Positions 7,498-15,018 of a stretch of DNA of 45,124 nt are shown piece by piece (position 1 is the first letter of the stretch; every line of letters starts with the position of its first letter). The notes under the pieces were generated by a model, which worked only from the letters and a program-made list of their open reading frames with translations, was not told where the DNA came from and did not search any database. The position numbers and the translations under genes are program-made. This stretch comes from Frankiaceae bacterium (lineage in GTDB: Bacteria; Actinomycetota; Actinomycetes; JAFAQI01): contig JAICMG010000006.1 of NCBI GenBank assembly GCA_025929365.1, positions 1 through 45,124 of the forward strand, in the 5' to 3' direction.

Positions 7498-9057
7498 TCA
7501 GGCCACTTTGAACTGGGCGATGCTGGCGCGCAGCTCTGCGGCGAGGTTGTTGAGCTCCGACGCGGCCGCGGCGGCCTGCTTGGAGCCGACGGCGTACTGG
7601 CGGGACACGTCGGAGACCTGGGTCATCGCCGCCACGACCTGATCCGACGCGGAACGCTGCTGCTGGGTCGCGACCGAGATCTCCTTGGCGGCGGTCGTGG
7701 TCTCCTCGACCATCGCGCTGATCCGCTCGAGGGCGTCGACGACGCCGCGGGCCAGCTCGGATCCGTTGCGGACGTCCTTGGTGCCTTCCTCGCTGGCGAG
7801 GATCGTCGCTGACGTTTCGGCCTGGATCTCGCTCACGATCGCCTGGATCTGGCCGGTGGACTGCTGGGCGCGTTCGGCGAGCTTGCGCACCTCGGCGGCG
7901 ACCACCGCGAAGCCGCGGCCGTTCTCCCCGGCGCGGGCGGCTTCGATCGCGGCGTTGAGGGCGAGCAGGTTGGTCTGGTCGGCCAGGTCGTTGATCACGT
8001 CGAGGATGCGGCCGATCTCCTGACCCTTCTCGCCGAGGGACAGCGCGCGCCCGCCGATCTGCTCGACCCGGGCCGCGATGGTGTCCATCGCCTCGACCGA
8101 CGCCGTGACGGCGGCCTGCCCTTCCTCTGCGTGACGTAACGTCTCCGCGGCGTACCGCGCGACCGACTCCGAGGTCTCCGCGATCTGCGCCGCGGTTGCC
8201 GCGAGCTCCTCGATCGTCGAGGTCGTCTCGGTCACTGCCGAGGACTGCTCGGTCGCGCTTGCGGCATGTTGTTCCGCGGAGGCGAGCAGCTCGACCGCGG
8301 CGGCCACGATCTGCTCGCCGCCGGTGCGGATCGAGCCGACAAGCCCGCGAAGGTTGCCGAGCGTGTCGTCGAAGGACGTTGCGAGCTGTGCGAGGAGCTC
8401 TTGCCTGAGGTTGTCGGAGTGGACCTGAACCGACAGGTCGCCGTGCGCTGCCTGCGCGAGCGCGAGCGAGAGGTCTTCGACGGTGCGACGCAGCTGGTCG
8501 CGCTCGGCATCGGACGCGACGCGCTGTCGATCCAGGCGTGAGGACACCGCGTTTCCGAGCAGCGAGATCATGGCCGAGGTGATCCCGATGAGGATCAGCG
8601 GCCCGATGGCGCCCTTGTTGAGGTCATGCGCGATCCAGGTCGCGAGCACGATCGTGCCCGTCGCGAAGACGGACTGACCCATGGCGAGCGCGAGGTTGGG
8701 CGCGATGACGGCCGCGCCGGCGGTCGTGACGAGTGTCATGACCCAGAACGGGCCCGACACCCCGCCGGTGAGCGCCACGACCGCGACGCCGACGGCCTGG
8801 TCGATGATGCCCATCATCACGAGGAAGGGGACCTCGACGCCGGGCGCCCGGACCATGACGACGGGAGTCAGCCGCTGCATGATGACCGGCGCGAGGCCGA
8901 TCGCCAGCCACACGTAGATGATGTAGCGGTGCTCGAACTCGGGGTTGATCCCGTAATGCGCCATCAGGACGACGGCGATGGCGGCGCCGAGCAGCTTGCC
9001 GAGGCTCGCGATGCCTGACTCAGCCGAGATCCGGTGCGCGGCCAGCATGTCGCCCAC
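7498..9057 (-). CDS. Methyl-accepting chemotaxis-type transducer (orphan)
   Basis: About 519 residues. The N-terminal 180 residues hold about six membrane helices with no large extracellular sensor domain ([54 protein letters not shown] and others). A HAMP-like linker follows ([15 protein letters not shown]), then a long coiled-coil signalling domain. The hairpin tip matches the MCP consensus: [36 protein letters not shown]. There is no CheR-tethering pentapeptide at the end and no che or flagellar gene nearby. The GTG at 9057 has GGAAGG six bases upstream; a TTG at 9063 is the track start. It may signal to a distant Che-like system. Confidence 0.92.
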   Translation of the reverse strand: MGDMLAAHRISAESGIASLGKLLGAAIAVVLMAHYGINPEFEHRYIIYVWLAIGLAPVIMQRLTPVVMVRAPGVEVPFLVMMGIIDQAVGVAVVALTGGVSGPFWVMTLVTTAGAAVIAPNLALAMGQSVFATGTIVLATWIAHDLNKGAIGPLILIGITSAMISLLGNAVSSRLDRQRVASDAERDQLRRTVEDLSLALAQAAHGDLSVQVHSDNLRQELLAQLATSFDDTLGNLRGLVGSIRTGGEQIVAAAVELLASAEQHAASATEQSSAVTETTSTIEELAATAAQIAETSESVARYAAETLRHAEEGQAAVTASVEAMDTIAARVEQIGGRALSLGEKGQEIGRILDVINDLADQTNLLALNAAIEAARAGENGRGFAVVAAEVRKLAERAQQSTGQIQAIVSEIQAETSATILASEEGTKDVRNGSELARGVVDALERISAMVEETTTAAKEISVATQQQRSASDQVVAAMTQVSDVSRQYAVGSKQAAAAASELNNLAAELRASIAQFKVA

Positions 9058-9186
9058 GATCAACCTTCCGCAGTTCGAAAACCCTCGGGGAGTCCATCGG
9101 GCGATTCGCGATGCAGGTGAAGCGGGGATGACGGAAATGACCGAAAAGTCCCATTACGGGGGCGTTTGGCGACATGGCGAACCCGC

Positions 9187-9972
9187 GTGAGCGGACGGTA
9201 CGCCGTCACCGGGTCGGCATCCGGCATCGGCGCCGCGATCCGGGAGCGGCTGCTCGCCGACGGTCACCAGGTGATCGGGATCGACCGAGTCGACGCCGAC
9301 GTCGTTGCCGACCTCGCCACGCCCGGGGGCCGCGCCAAGGCGGTCGCCGGGGTGGCCGCGGCCTGCGGCGGCGAGCTTTCCGGGCTCGTCACCTGCGCCG
9401 GGCTCGCCGGGCTGCCGGACCGGCCGGCGTCGTTGCTGGTGTCGGTCAACTACTTCGGCACCGTCGAGCTCATCACCGGCCTTCGGCAGCAGCTGGCGGC
9501 CGGGGGCGGCAGCGTCGTCGCGATCAGCTCGAACTCGACCACGTGTCAGCCGGGCTTCTCCCTCGAGCTGGTCGACGCCTGTCTGGCCGGAGACGAAGCC
9601 GCGGCAGGGGAGGTCGCCGACCGAGCCGACTCCGTGTCGGCCTACCCCGCGACGAAGACCGCGATCGCGCGATGGATCCGCCGCCACGCGACCGCCCCGG
9701 ACTGGATCGGCGCCGGGATCCGGCTGAACGCGGTCGCGCCCGGCCTGGTCGAGACGCCGCTTGCCGCCGAGCAGCGCAACCACCCCACGATCGGCCCGCT
9801 GGTGGCAATGTTCCCCTTGCCGATGGGTCGCGGAGGTGCGCCGCCGGAGATTGCCGACGCAGCGACGTTCTTGCTCAACAACCAGTTCTGCGTGGGCACG
9901 CTGCTGTTGATCGACGGCGGCACCGAGGCATTGCTGCGTCCCGACGCGTGGCCGATCCGTTGGGAGATGTAA
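9187..9972 (+). CDS. SDR family dehydrogenase, 3-alpha-hydroxysteroid dehydrogenase-like
   Basis: About 261 residues. TGSASGIG lies at 8-15, VTCAGLAG near 68-75, catalytic Ser114/115 and Tyr153/Lys157 (YPATK). The sequence follows the bacterial 3-alpha-hydroxysteroid dehydrogenase/carbonyl reductase (HsdA) subgroup closely: DADVVADLATPGGR, SVNYFGTVEL, PMGRGGAPPEIADAATFLL and LLIDGGTEALLRP. That subgroup reduces or oxidises 3-keto/3-hydroxy groups of steroids and xenobiotic carbonyls. The GTG at 9187 gives the typical MSGRYAVTG start; a TTG at 9166 is possible, and neither has a strong Shine-Dalgarno. Only 4 bp separate it from the OYE gene. Steroid specificity is a subgroup inference. Confidence 0.85.
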   Translation: MSGRYAVTGSASGIGAAIRERLLADGHQVIGIDRVDADVVADLATPGGRAKAVAGVAAACGGELSGLVTCAGLAGLPDRPASLLVSVNYFGTVELITGLRQQLAAGGGSVVAISSNSTTCQPGFSLELVDACLAGDEAAAGEVADRADSVSAYPATKTAIARWIRRHATAPDWIGAGIRLNAVAPGLVETPLAAEQRNHPTIGPLVAMFPLPMGRGGAPPEIADAATFLLNNQFCVGTLLLIDGGTEALLRPDAWPIRWEM

Positions 9973-9976
9973 GCCG

Positions 9977-11176
9977 ATGCCCCTTGATCCGTTCGCGGCG
10001 GCACAGCTCGGCCCGCTGACGTTGCGCAACCGCTTCCTCAAAGCGGCGACGTTCGAGGGCATGAGCTACCAGGGCAAGGTCACCGACCAGCTCGTGGACT
10101 TTCACCGTGCGACCGCAGCGGGCGGGGTCGGGATGACGACGGTTGCGTACTGCGCGGTCTCACCTGGCGGGCGCGGCGCGCCGCACGAGCTGGTTCCCCG
10201 TCCCGAGCTGGTGCCCGACCTGCGCCGGCTGGTCGAAGCCGTTCATGCCGAGGGCGCCGCGATCAACGCCCAGATCGGTCATGCCGGGCCGATCGGCAAC
10301 GCCCGGGTCACCGGCTCGAAGGCGCTCGCGGCATCGAGCGGGTTCAGCCCGCTCGGCACGCGCTATCACGCGATGACGGTGACCGACATCGAGCGGACGA
10401 TCTCCGACTTCGCGAACGCGGCCTCGCTGCTGGCTGAGGCGGGCTTCGATGCGGTCGAGATCCACATGGGTCACCACTACCTCATCAACGCGTTCATGAG
10501 TCCGCGGTTCAACAGGCGCACCGATGACTGGGGCGGGGACATCGAGCGGCGAGCGCGGTTCCCACGCGAGATTGCGAAGGCGGTTCGTGCCGCCGTCGGC
10601 AGAGAGGTTGCGGTGCTTGCGAAGTTCGAGATGGAAGACGGGGTTCCGCGCGGTCTCATCGTCGCGGATAGTCTCCCGATCGCGAAGCTGCTCGACGCCG
10701 ACGGGGCATTGGATGCCCTCGAGCTGACTGGCGGCGGATCGCTGGCGAACCCCATGTATCTGTTCCGGGGCGACGTACCGCGCAAGGAGTTCGCGGCGAC
10801 GTTGCCGGCAGCGCTGCGGCCGGCGTTTCGGCTGGTCGGGAAGCGCTTCATGCCTGAGTACCCGTTCGAGGAGGCGTACTTCCTCTCCGAGGCGCGCCAG
10901 TTCCGCGCGGCGTTGTCGATGCCGCTGGTGCTCCTCGGGGGAATCACCCGCATCGAGACCGTGCAGCAGGCGCTCGACGAAGGTTTCGAGTTCGTCGCGA
11001 TGGGCCGCGCGCTCCTTCGAGAGCCCGATCTGGTCAACCGGATGCGTGAGGGCTCTGCGAAGGAGTCGATCTGCATTCACTGCAACAAGTGCATGCCGAC
11101 AATCTATCGAGGCACGCACTGCGTGCTGGTCGAGCCCGGCGAGCGCCCCGGCATGCGCCTGGGTCCTGTCACATAG
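9977..11176 (+). CDS. NADH:flavin oxidoreductase, old yellow enzyme-like
   Basis: A 399-residue FMN TIM-barrel reductase of the OYE/2,4-dienoyl-CoA reductase type. LGPLTLRNRFLKAATFEGM opens the barrel. NAQIGHAG, FDAVEIHMGHHYLINAFMSP (with the His-His pair that contacts substrate) and FNRRTDDWGGDIERRARFP follow, then the FMN phosphate site ending GFEFVAMGRALLREPDLV. The C-terminus carries CIHCNKC with a fourth Cys ten residues on, close to but not identical with the Fe-S ligand pattern of dienoyl-CoA reductases. The flavin/Fe-S C-terminal half of those enzymes is absent. It follows the SDR by 4 bp. The last codons contain the TGTCACA element of the next gene's promoter. Confidence 0.9.
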   Translation: MPLDPFAAAQLGPLTLRNRFLKAATFEGMSYQGKVTDQLVDFHRATAAGGVGMTTVAYCAVSPGGRGAPHELVPRPELVPDLRRLVEAVHAEGAAINAQIGHAGPIGNARVTGSKALAASSGFSPLGTRYHAMTVTDIERTISDFANAASLLAEAGFDAVEIHMGHHYLINAFMSPRFNRRTDDWGGDIERRARFPREIAKAVRAAVGREVAVLAKFEMEDGVPRGLIVADSLPIAKLLDADGALDALELTGGGSLANPMYLFRGDVPRKEFAATLPAALRPAFRLVGKRFMPEYPFEEAYFLSEARQFRAALSMPLVLLGGITRIETVQQALDEGFEFVAMGRALLREPDLVNRMREGSAKESICIHCNKCMPTIYRGTHCVLVEPGERPGMRLGPVT

Positions 11177-11193
11177 CAGCGAGCTGTCTCGTC
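11167..11193 (+). promoter_or_regulatory. ECF41-type promoter (TGTCACA-N16-CGTC)
   Basis: TGTCACA at 11167-11173 and CGTC at 11190-11193 with a 16-bp spacer match the promoter reported for ECF41 sigma factors, which normally drive their own operon. The -35 overlaps the last sense codons of the OYE gene, and transcription would start about 20 bp before the ATG of the decarboxylase-like gene that is followed by the ECF41 gene itself. Confidence 0.8.
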
Positions 11194-11219
11194 TTCCCGG
11201 TGAGAGGGAAGGTGATGGG

Positions 11220-11780
11220 ATGCAGACCGTTGTTCCCCTGATCGAGAAGCCCCGGGGGCTGCTCCGCCGCTACGCCTGGCGGTACTCGCGGAAGAACCTG
11301 GGGGATGTCGCCGACCCGGTCCGGGCGCTTGCGCACCACAGCGGGGTGCTCATGGCCAACGGCGCGTTGGAGATGGTGGCTGCGAAACAGTGGAAGGCGC
11401 TCGACCACCGCTTGCGCTGGCTGGCGATCCAGGCGACGTCGAGCGGCATTGGCTGCTCATGGTGCACGGACTTCGGGTACTACGAGGGAATGCAGACCGG
11501 CGTCGACCCGCGAAAGGTGCGCGACGTCCCGCGGTGGCGCGACTCCGACGTGTACGACGAGCAGGAACGTCTCGTCCTGGAGTACGCGGAGGCCACGACG
11601 GCGACGCCGGTGGTGATCGACGATGAGCTCGTGAAGCGGTTGCACGCATCCTTCACCGACGAGCAGATCGTCGAGCTCGCGTGCTGGGTCGCGCTCGAGA
11701 ACTACCGATCGCGGATCAACGCGGGCCTGGGGCTGGAGAGCCAGGGCTACTCCAGCAAGTGCGAGCTCGCCCCCGCATGA
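11220..11780 (+). CDS. Carboxymuconolactone decarboxylase family protein (AhpD-like)
   Basis: About 186 residues of the CMD/AhpD helical fold. The redox motif is GIGCSWCTDFGYYEG, with a CxxC at Cys79/Cys82 in the usual place after the helix ALDHRLRWLAIQATSS. These proteins are thiol peroxidase partners or lactone decarboxylases, and the CxxC points to the former. The ATG at 11220 has GGAAGG about 8 bases upstream; the longer track ORF runs into the OYE gene and is not used. It is co-transcribed with the ECF41 sigma gene (ATGA overlap). Such COE-type proteins are the standard genomic partner and target of ECF41. Confidence 0.9.
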   Translation: MQTVVPLIEKPRGLLRRYAWRYSRKNLGDVADPVRALAHHSGVLMANGALEMVAAKQWKALDHRLRWLAIQATSSGIGCSWCTDFGYYEGMQTGVDPRKVRDVPRWRDSDVYDEQERLVLEYAEATTATPVVIDDELVKRLHASFTDEQIVELACWVALENYRSRINAGLGLESQGYSSKCELAPA

Positions 11781-12676
11781 GCGATCTCGAGGCGTTCGAG
11801 GCGGAGCGGCCGCGGCTCACCGCGATCGCATACCGCATGCTCGGTAGCTCCGCCGACGCCGAGGACGTCGTGCAGGAGGCATACCTGCGCTGGCGTGACC
11901 GTGCAGACCGCGACGTCTCGTCGACCGCGTCGTACCTCACGACCGTCGTCGTGCGGCTGTGCATCGACGAGTTGAGATCCGCGCGCTCGCGGCGCGAGAC
12001 CTACGTCGGTCCGTGGCTTCCGGAGCCGCTTCTTGTCGACGACAACGAGCCGGGAGTTGCGGCGGAGCTGGCCGACTCGCTCTCGCTCGCCTTTCTCGTG
12101 CTGCTCGAGGAGCTCGCTCCGGTCGAGCGCGCTGCGTTTCTGCTGCACGACGTCTTCGACTATGAGTACGGCGAGATCGCCGGGATGCTAGGTCGCGGTG
12201 AGCCTGCCTGCCGTCAGCTGGTGAGCCGGGCCAGGCGGCGGGTTGGCGAGCGCCGGCATCGGTTCGACGCGGATGAACGCGCCGGTCGCGAGCTCGCGAA
12301 GCGGTTCCTTGCGGCATGCGCCGAGGGTGACCTCGACGGCCTGATGTCGCTCGTGTCCGAAGACGTCGTCCTCTGGACGGACGGCGGCGGCAAGGTGAAG
12401 GCGGCGCGGCGGCCGATCCACGGGGCCTCCAAGGTCGCGCGCTTCCTCATCGCCATCGCGAAGGACATTCCACCGGGCGTGGAGTTCCAGGAAGCAGTCA
12501 TCAACGGCGAGCCCGGCTATCTGTTCGTCGAGGACGGTGTTGTCACCACGACGGTCTCCTTCGACATCGCGGACGGGCAGATCGTCGGTGTCACGTCGGT
12601 GCTCAATCCGGACAAGCTCCGCGGCATCTATCTCGACGACCGCGCCGCCGACGGCGGGCGCGCCCCCCGCCGCTGA
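11777..12676 (+). CDS. ECF41 family RNA polymerase sigma factor with SnoaL-like C-terminal domain
   Basis: A 299-residue sigma factor. Sigma-2 spans about 5-75 (RLTAIAYRMLGSSADAEDVVQEAYLRW), then the ECF41 linker signature WLPEPL at 80-85. Sigma-4 is about 100-160 (FLLHDVFDYEYGEIAGML). From 175 there is a fused SnoaL-like domain ending in DGQIVGVTSVLNPDKL. The NPDKL motif at 277-281 is diagnostic of ECF41, where the C-terminal domain replaces an anti-sigma factor. The ATG overlaps the preceding stop (ATGA). An ECF41 promoter sits upstream of the two-gene unit, so positive autoregulation is expected. The inducing signal is unknown. Confidence 0.95.
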   Translation: MSDLEAFEAERPRLTAIAYRMLGSSADAEDVVQEAYLRWRDRADRDVSSTASYLTTVVVRLCIDELRSARSRRETYVGPWLPEPLLVDDNEPGVAAELADSLSLAFLVLLEELAPVERAAFLLHDVFDYEYGEIAGMLGRGEPACRQLVSRARRRVGERRHRFDADERAGRELAKRFLAACAEGDLDGLMSLVSEDVVLWTDGGGKVKAARRPIHGASKVARFLIAIAKDIPPGVEFQEAVINGEPGYLFVEDGVVTTTVSFDIADGQIVGVTSVLNPDKLRGIYLDDRAADGGRAPRR

Positions 12677-12931
12677 CCACGCCACCGCTGCCAGTCACTG
12701 CGGGCTGTGGCACCAGCGGAAGATCGCCTCGCGGTCCTGGTGTAGGTGCCGAGCCCGTGGGCGGCGGTCGGAACCGGTCATGGCTGGCGAAAAGGGGCGT
12801 TGTTCGGGTGCGGTTTCGACGTGGCGGTTCGGGAGTTCGTCCGCGCCTGGCGCCGTTCGGTTTGAGTTTGAACCGGATTCTGTCGATGCTCGTCCTTAAC
12901 TAGAGGAAGCGCGAAGTTCGGAGGCCTGCTC

Positions 12932-13897
12932 GTGACGGCGTCGCCGATGGCTGCGCCCGGGTCTGCTCACGAGCAGGCTCAGGCGCTGGTTGCCGCTGTC
13001 GAGCGGGTGGTGCTCGGGCGCCGGGCCGCCGTCGAGCTCACGGTCGCTGCGGTGATTGCGGGCGGGCACGTGCTGATCGAGGACGTCCCCGGGTCCGGCA
13101 AGACGACGATGGCGCGGGCGCTTGCGCAAGCACTCGGCGGCACCTTCCGCCGGGTGCAGGCGACCGCAGATTTGATGCCTGCCGACATCACGGGGTCGTC
13201 GGTGTGGGAGCCGTCGCGCAGCGCATTCAGTTTCGTTCCGGGCCCGCTGTTCGCAAACGTCGTGCTGGTCGACGAGCTCAACCGCGCCTCGCCCCGGACC
13301 CAGTCCGCACTGCTCGAGGCGATGGACGAGTCCGCGGTCACCGTCGACGGCGTGCGTCATCTGCTGCCGGATCCGTTCGTCCTGCTTGCGACACAGAACC
13401 CGTATGAGCAGTGGGGCACCTATCCGCTGCCGGAGGGCCAGCTCGACCGCTTCACCGCGCTCGTGCACCCAGGACTCAACGCCGAGGACGTGGAGCGCCA
13501 GATCGTGCGCGAGCAGCTCGTCGCCCCGACCGTCGACCTGCTCCGGCCCGTCATGCAAGCCGGTGAGCTGCCGGCGCTGCGCCGCGTCGTTCGCACGGTG
13601 CACGTCGCGGAGTCAGTCCTCGCCTACGCCGTTGCCGTCGTCGGGGCGACCCGGTCCTATCCCGGGGTCGCGATCGGAGCAAGTACCCGAGCCGCCATCG
13701 CGCTGGTGCGATCCGCGCAGGCGCGGACGGTGTTGCAAGGTCGGCCGCACGTCCTGCCCGACGACATCAAGGCACTCGCGGTGCCGGTCCTCGGTCACCG
13801 GCTCGTTCTCGCCGGAGACGACGGCGGCCACGCTCGCGGGCAACAGGTGATCGCCGACATCGTGTCGAAGGTGCCGGCGCCCCTGTCGGGCGCGTGA
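12932..13897 (+). CDS. MoxR family AAA+ ATPase
   Basis: A 321-residue AAA+ chaperone-like ATPase. Walker A is DVPGSGKTT at about 51-59, Walker B VVLVDELNRA with Asp114-Glu115, sensor 1 LLATQNP, and the C-terminal lid domain contains RAAIALVRSAQARTVLQGRPHVLPDDI. MoxR ATPases are thought to remodel or activate partner proteins, often with von Willebrand-type or DUF58 proteins. The GTG has GGAGG seven bases upstream. It is the first gene of a three-gene operon, and its stop overlaps the DUF58 start (GTGA). The 255 bp before it, after the sigma gene, hold no gene I can support, and its promoter is presumably there. Confidence 0.94.
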   Translation: MTASPMAAPGSAHEQAQALVAAVERVVLGRRAAVELTVAAVIAGGHVLIEDVPGSGKTTMARALAQALGGTFRRVQATADLMPADITGSSVWEPSRSAFSFVPGPLFANVVLVDELNRASPRTQSALLEAMDESAVTVDGVRHLLPDPFVLLATQNPYEQWGTYPLPEGQLDRFTALVHPGLNAEDVERQIVREQLVAPTVDLLRPVMQAGELPALRRVVRTVHVAESVLAYAVAVVGATRSYPGVAIGASTRAAIALVRSAQARTVLQGRPHVLPDDIKALAVPVLGHRLVLAGDDGGHARGQQVIADIVSKVPAPLSGA

Positions 13898-15018
13898 GCC
13901 GGCAGGAGGACGCAGGCGCGGTGCCTGACGCGAAGGGCGCCGGCGGGGTACTGGCATGGATTCGGCTTCGGCCGCGCCCGACGCGGGCGACGTCACTGCT
14001 GCTCACCCTGGCCGCGATCCTCGAGCTGCTCGGTCAGCTCATCCACTCGACGGGCGTCATCGTCGCGGCCGCCTTTGCGGTCGGTGCAGTGATCGGCGAC
14101 GCGTTGCTGACCCCCGGTGCCAAGTACGCGGCGATCGAGCGTCACACGCCGTCTCGTATGGCCGTCGGCGTCGAAGCCAACGTCCAGGTGGCCCTGATCG
14201 GCGCCGGCAAGCGGGTGTTCGGCCGTCGGCCGCTGGTGCTGACGGATCGTGCCCCGGGTCTGGACATCGGTCGCTACGTCGTTCCTTCGATCCGTGACGG
14301 GGAGCAGGCGGTTGCCGAGCGCACGGCCATGCCGCAGTTCCGCGGCTGCTGGCTGGATGGCGGCCGGATCGACATCGAGGCGTATTCGCCGCTCGGCGGA
14401 TGGGTGAGACGCAACCGCGTGCGTCTGGCCGAGTCCGGCTGGGTGCATCCGGCGCCTGCGATCCCCCTCCGGCTGCCCGAGGCCTATGTGGGCGAGATCT
14501 CGGGACGAGCGTCGACGGCGCGCAGCGGCGCGGGGCACGACTTCTATGGAATCCGGGAATGGCGCGTCGGCGACACGACGACGTCGGTGCACTGGCGCGC
14601 GTCGGCGCGGCGCAATCAGCTTGTGGTGATGGAGCGCGAGCGGCCGAGCCATCCCACGATGCTCATCCTCGCCGGCCGCCTCGGGGACGACCAGGCGGCA
14701 GAGGACCTGCTGGCGCGGGTCGCGGCGACTGCGTTGCTGGCGCTCCGCGACGGTCGGAAGGTTGTGCTCGCCGCCGCTGGCGCGGTGTTGTCGGTCACGC
14801 GTCCGATTGACGCGCTCGACTGGTTCGCAGGCCTCGATCCGGCCGGCGATCCGGACGCCGCGACGATGCGAACAGCGCTGCAGACCGTGGGTACCGGCGC
14901 GGCGGTCCTGTGGCTCGGCGCCGACGCCGTTCCGGCCGGAGTCGCCGGCCAGGTTCGTGGTGCGGGAGCCGCTTCGGTGACCACGGCATCCGCGCTGCAG
15001 ACTCGGCCAACCAGATGA
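13894..15018 (+). CDS. DUF58 domain-containing protein
   Basis: A 374-residue protein with two adjacent hydrophobic helices near the N-terminus (SLLLTLAAILELLGQLIHSTGVIVAAAFAVGAVIG). A beta-rich region follows, then the DUF58 signature GHDFYGIREWRVGDTTTSVHW at about 213-233 continuing into ASARRNQLVVMERE. A vWA-like fold follows (PTMLILAGRL). DUF58 proteins are the usual partners of MoxR ATPases. Here it overlaps both neighbours (GTGA and ATGA), so stoichiometric production with the ATPase and transglutaminase is likely. Molecular function unknown; an envelope role is inferred from its partners. Confidence 0.92.
   Translation: MSRQEDAGAVPDAKGAGGVLAWIRLRPRPTRATSLLLTLAAILELLGQLIHSTGVIVAAAFAVGAVIGDALLTPGAKYAAIERHTPSRMAVGVEANVQVALIGAGKRVFGRRPLVLTDRAPGLDIGRYVVPSIRDGEQAVAERTAMPQFRGCWLDGGRIDIEAYSPLGGWVRRNRVRLAESGWVHPAPAIPLRLPEAYVGEISGRASTARSGAGHDFYGIREWRVGDTTTSVHWRASARRNQLVVMERERPSHPTMLILAGRLGDDQAAEDLLARVAATALLALRDGRKVVLAAAGAVLSVTRPIDALDWFAGLDPAGDPDAATMRTALQTVGTGAAVLWLGADAVPAGVAGQVRGAGAASVTTASALQTRPTR

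Noticed and set aside
12780-12899. Possible 39-codon ORF between the sigma factor and moxR
   Set aside because: Weak start context, no homology-like features; most likely non-coding.
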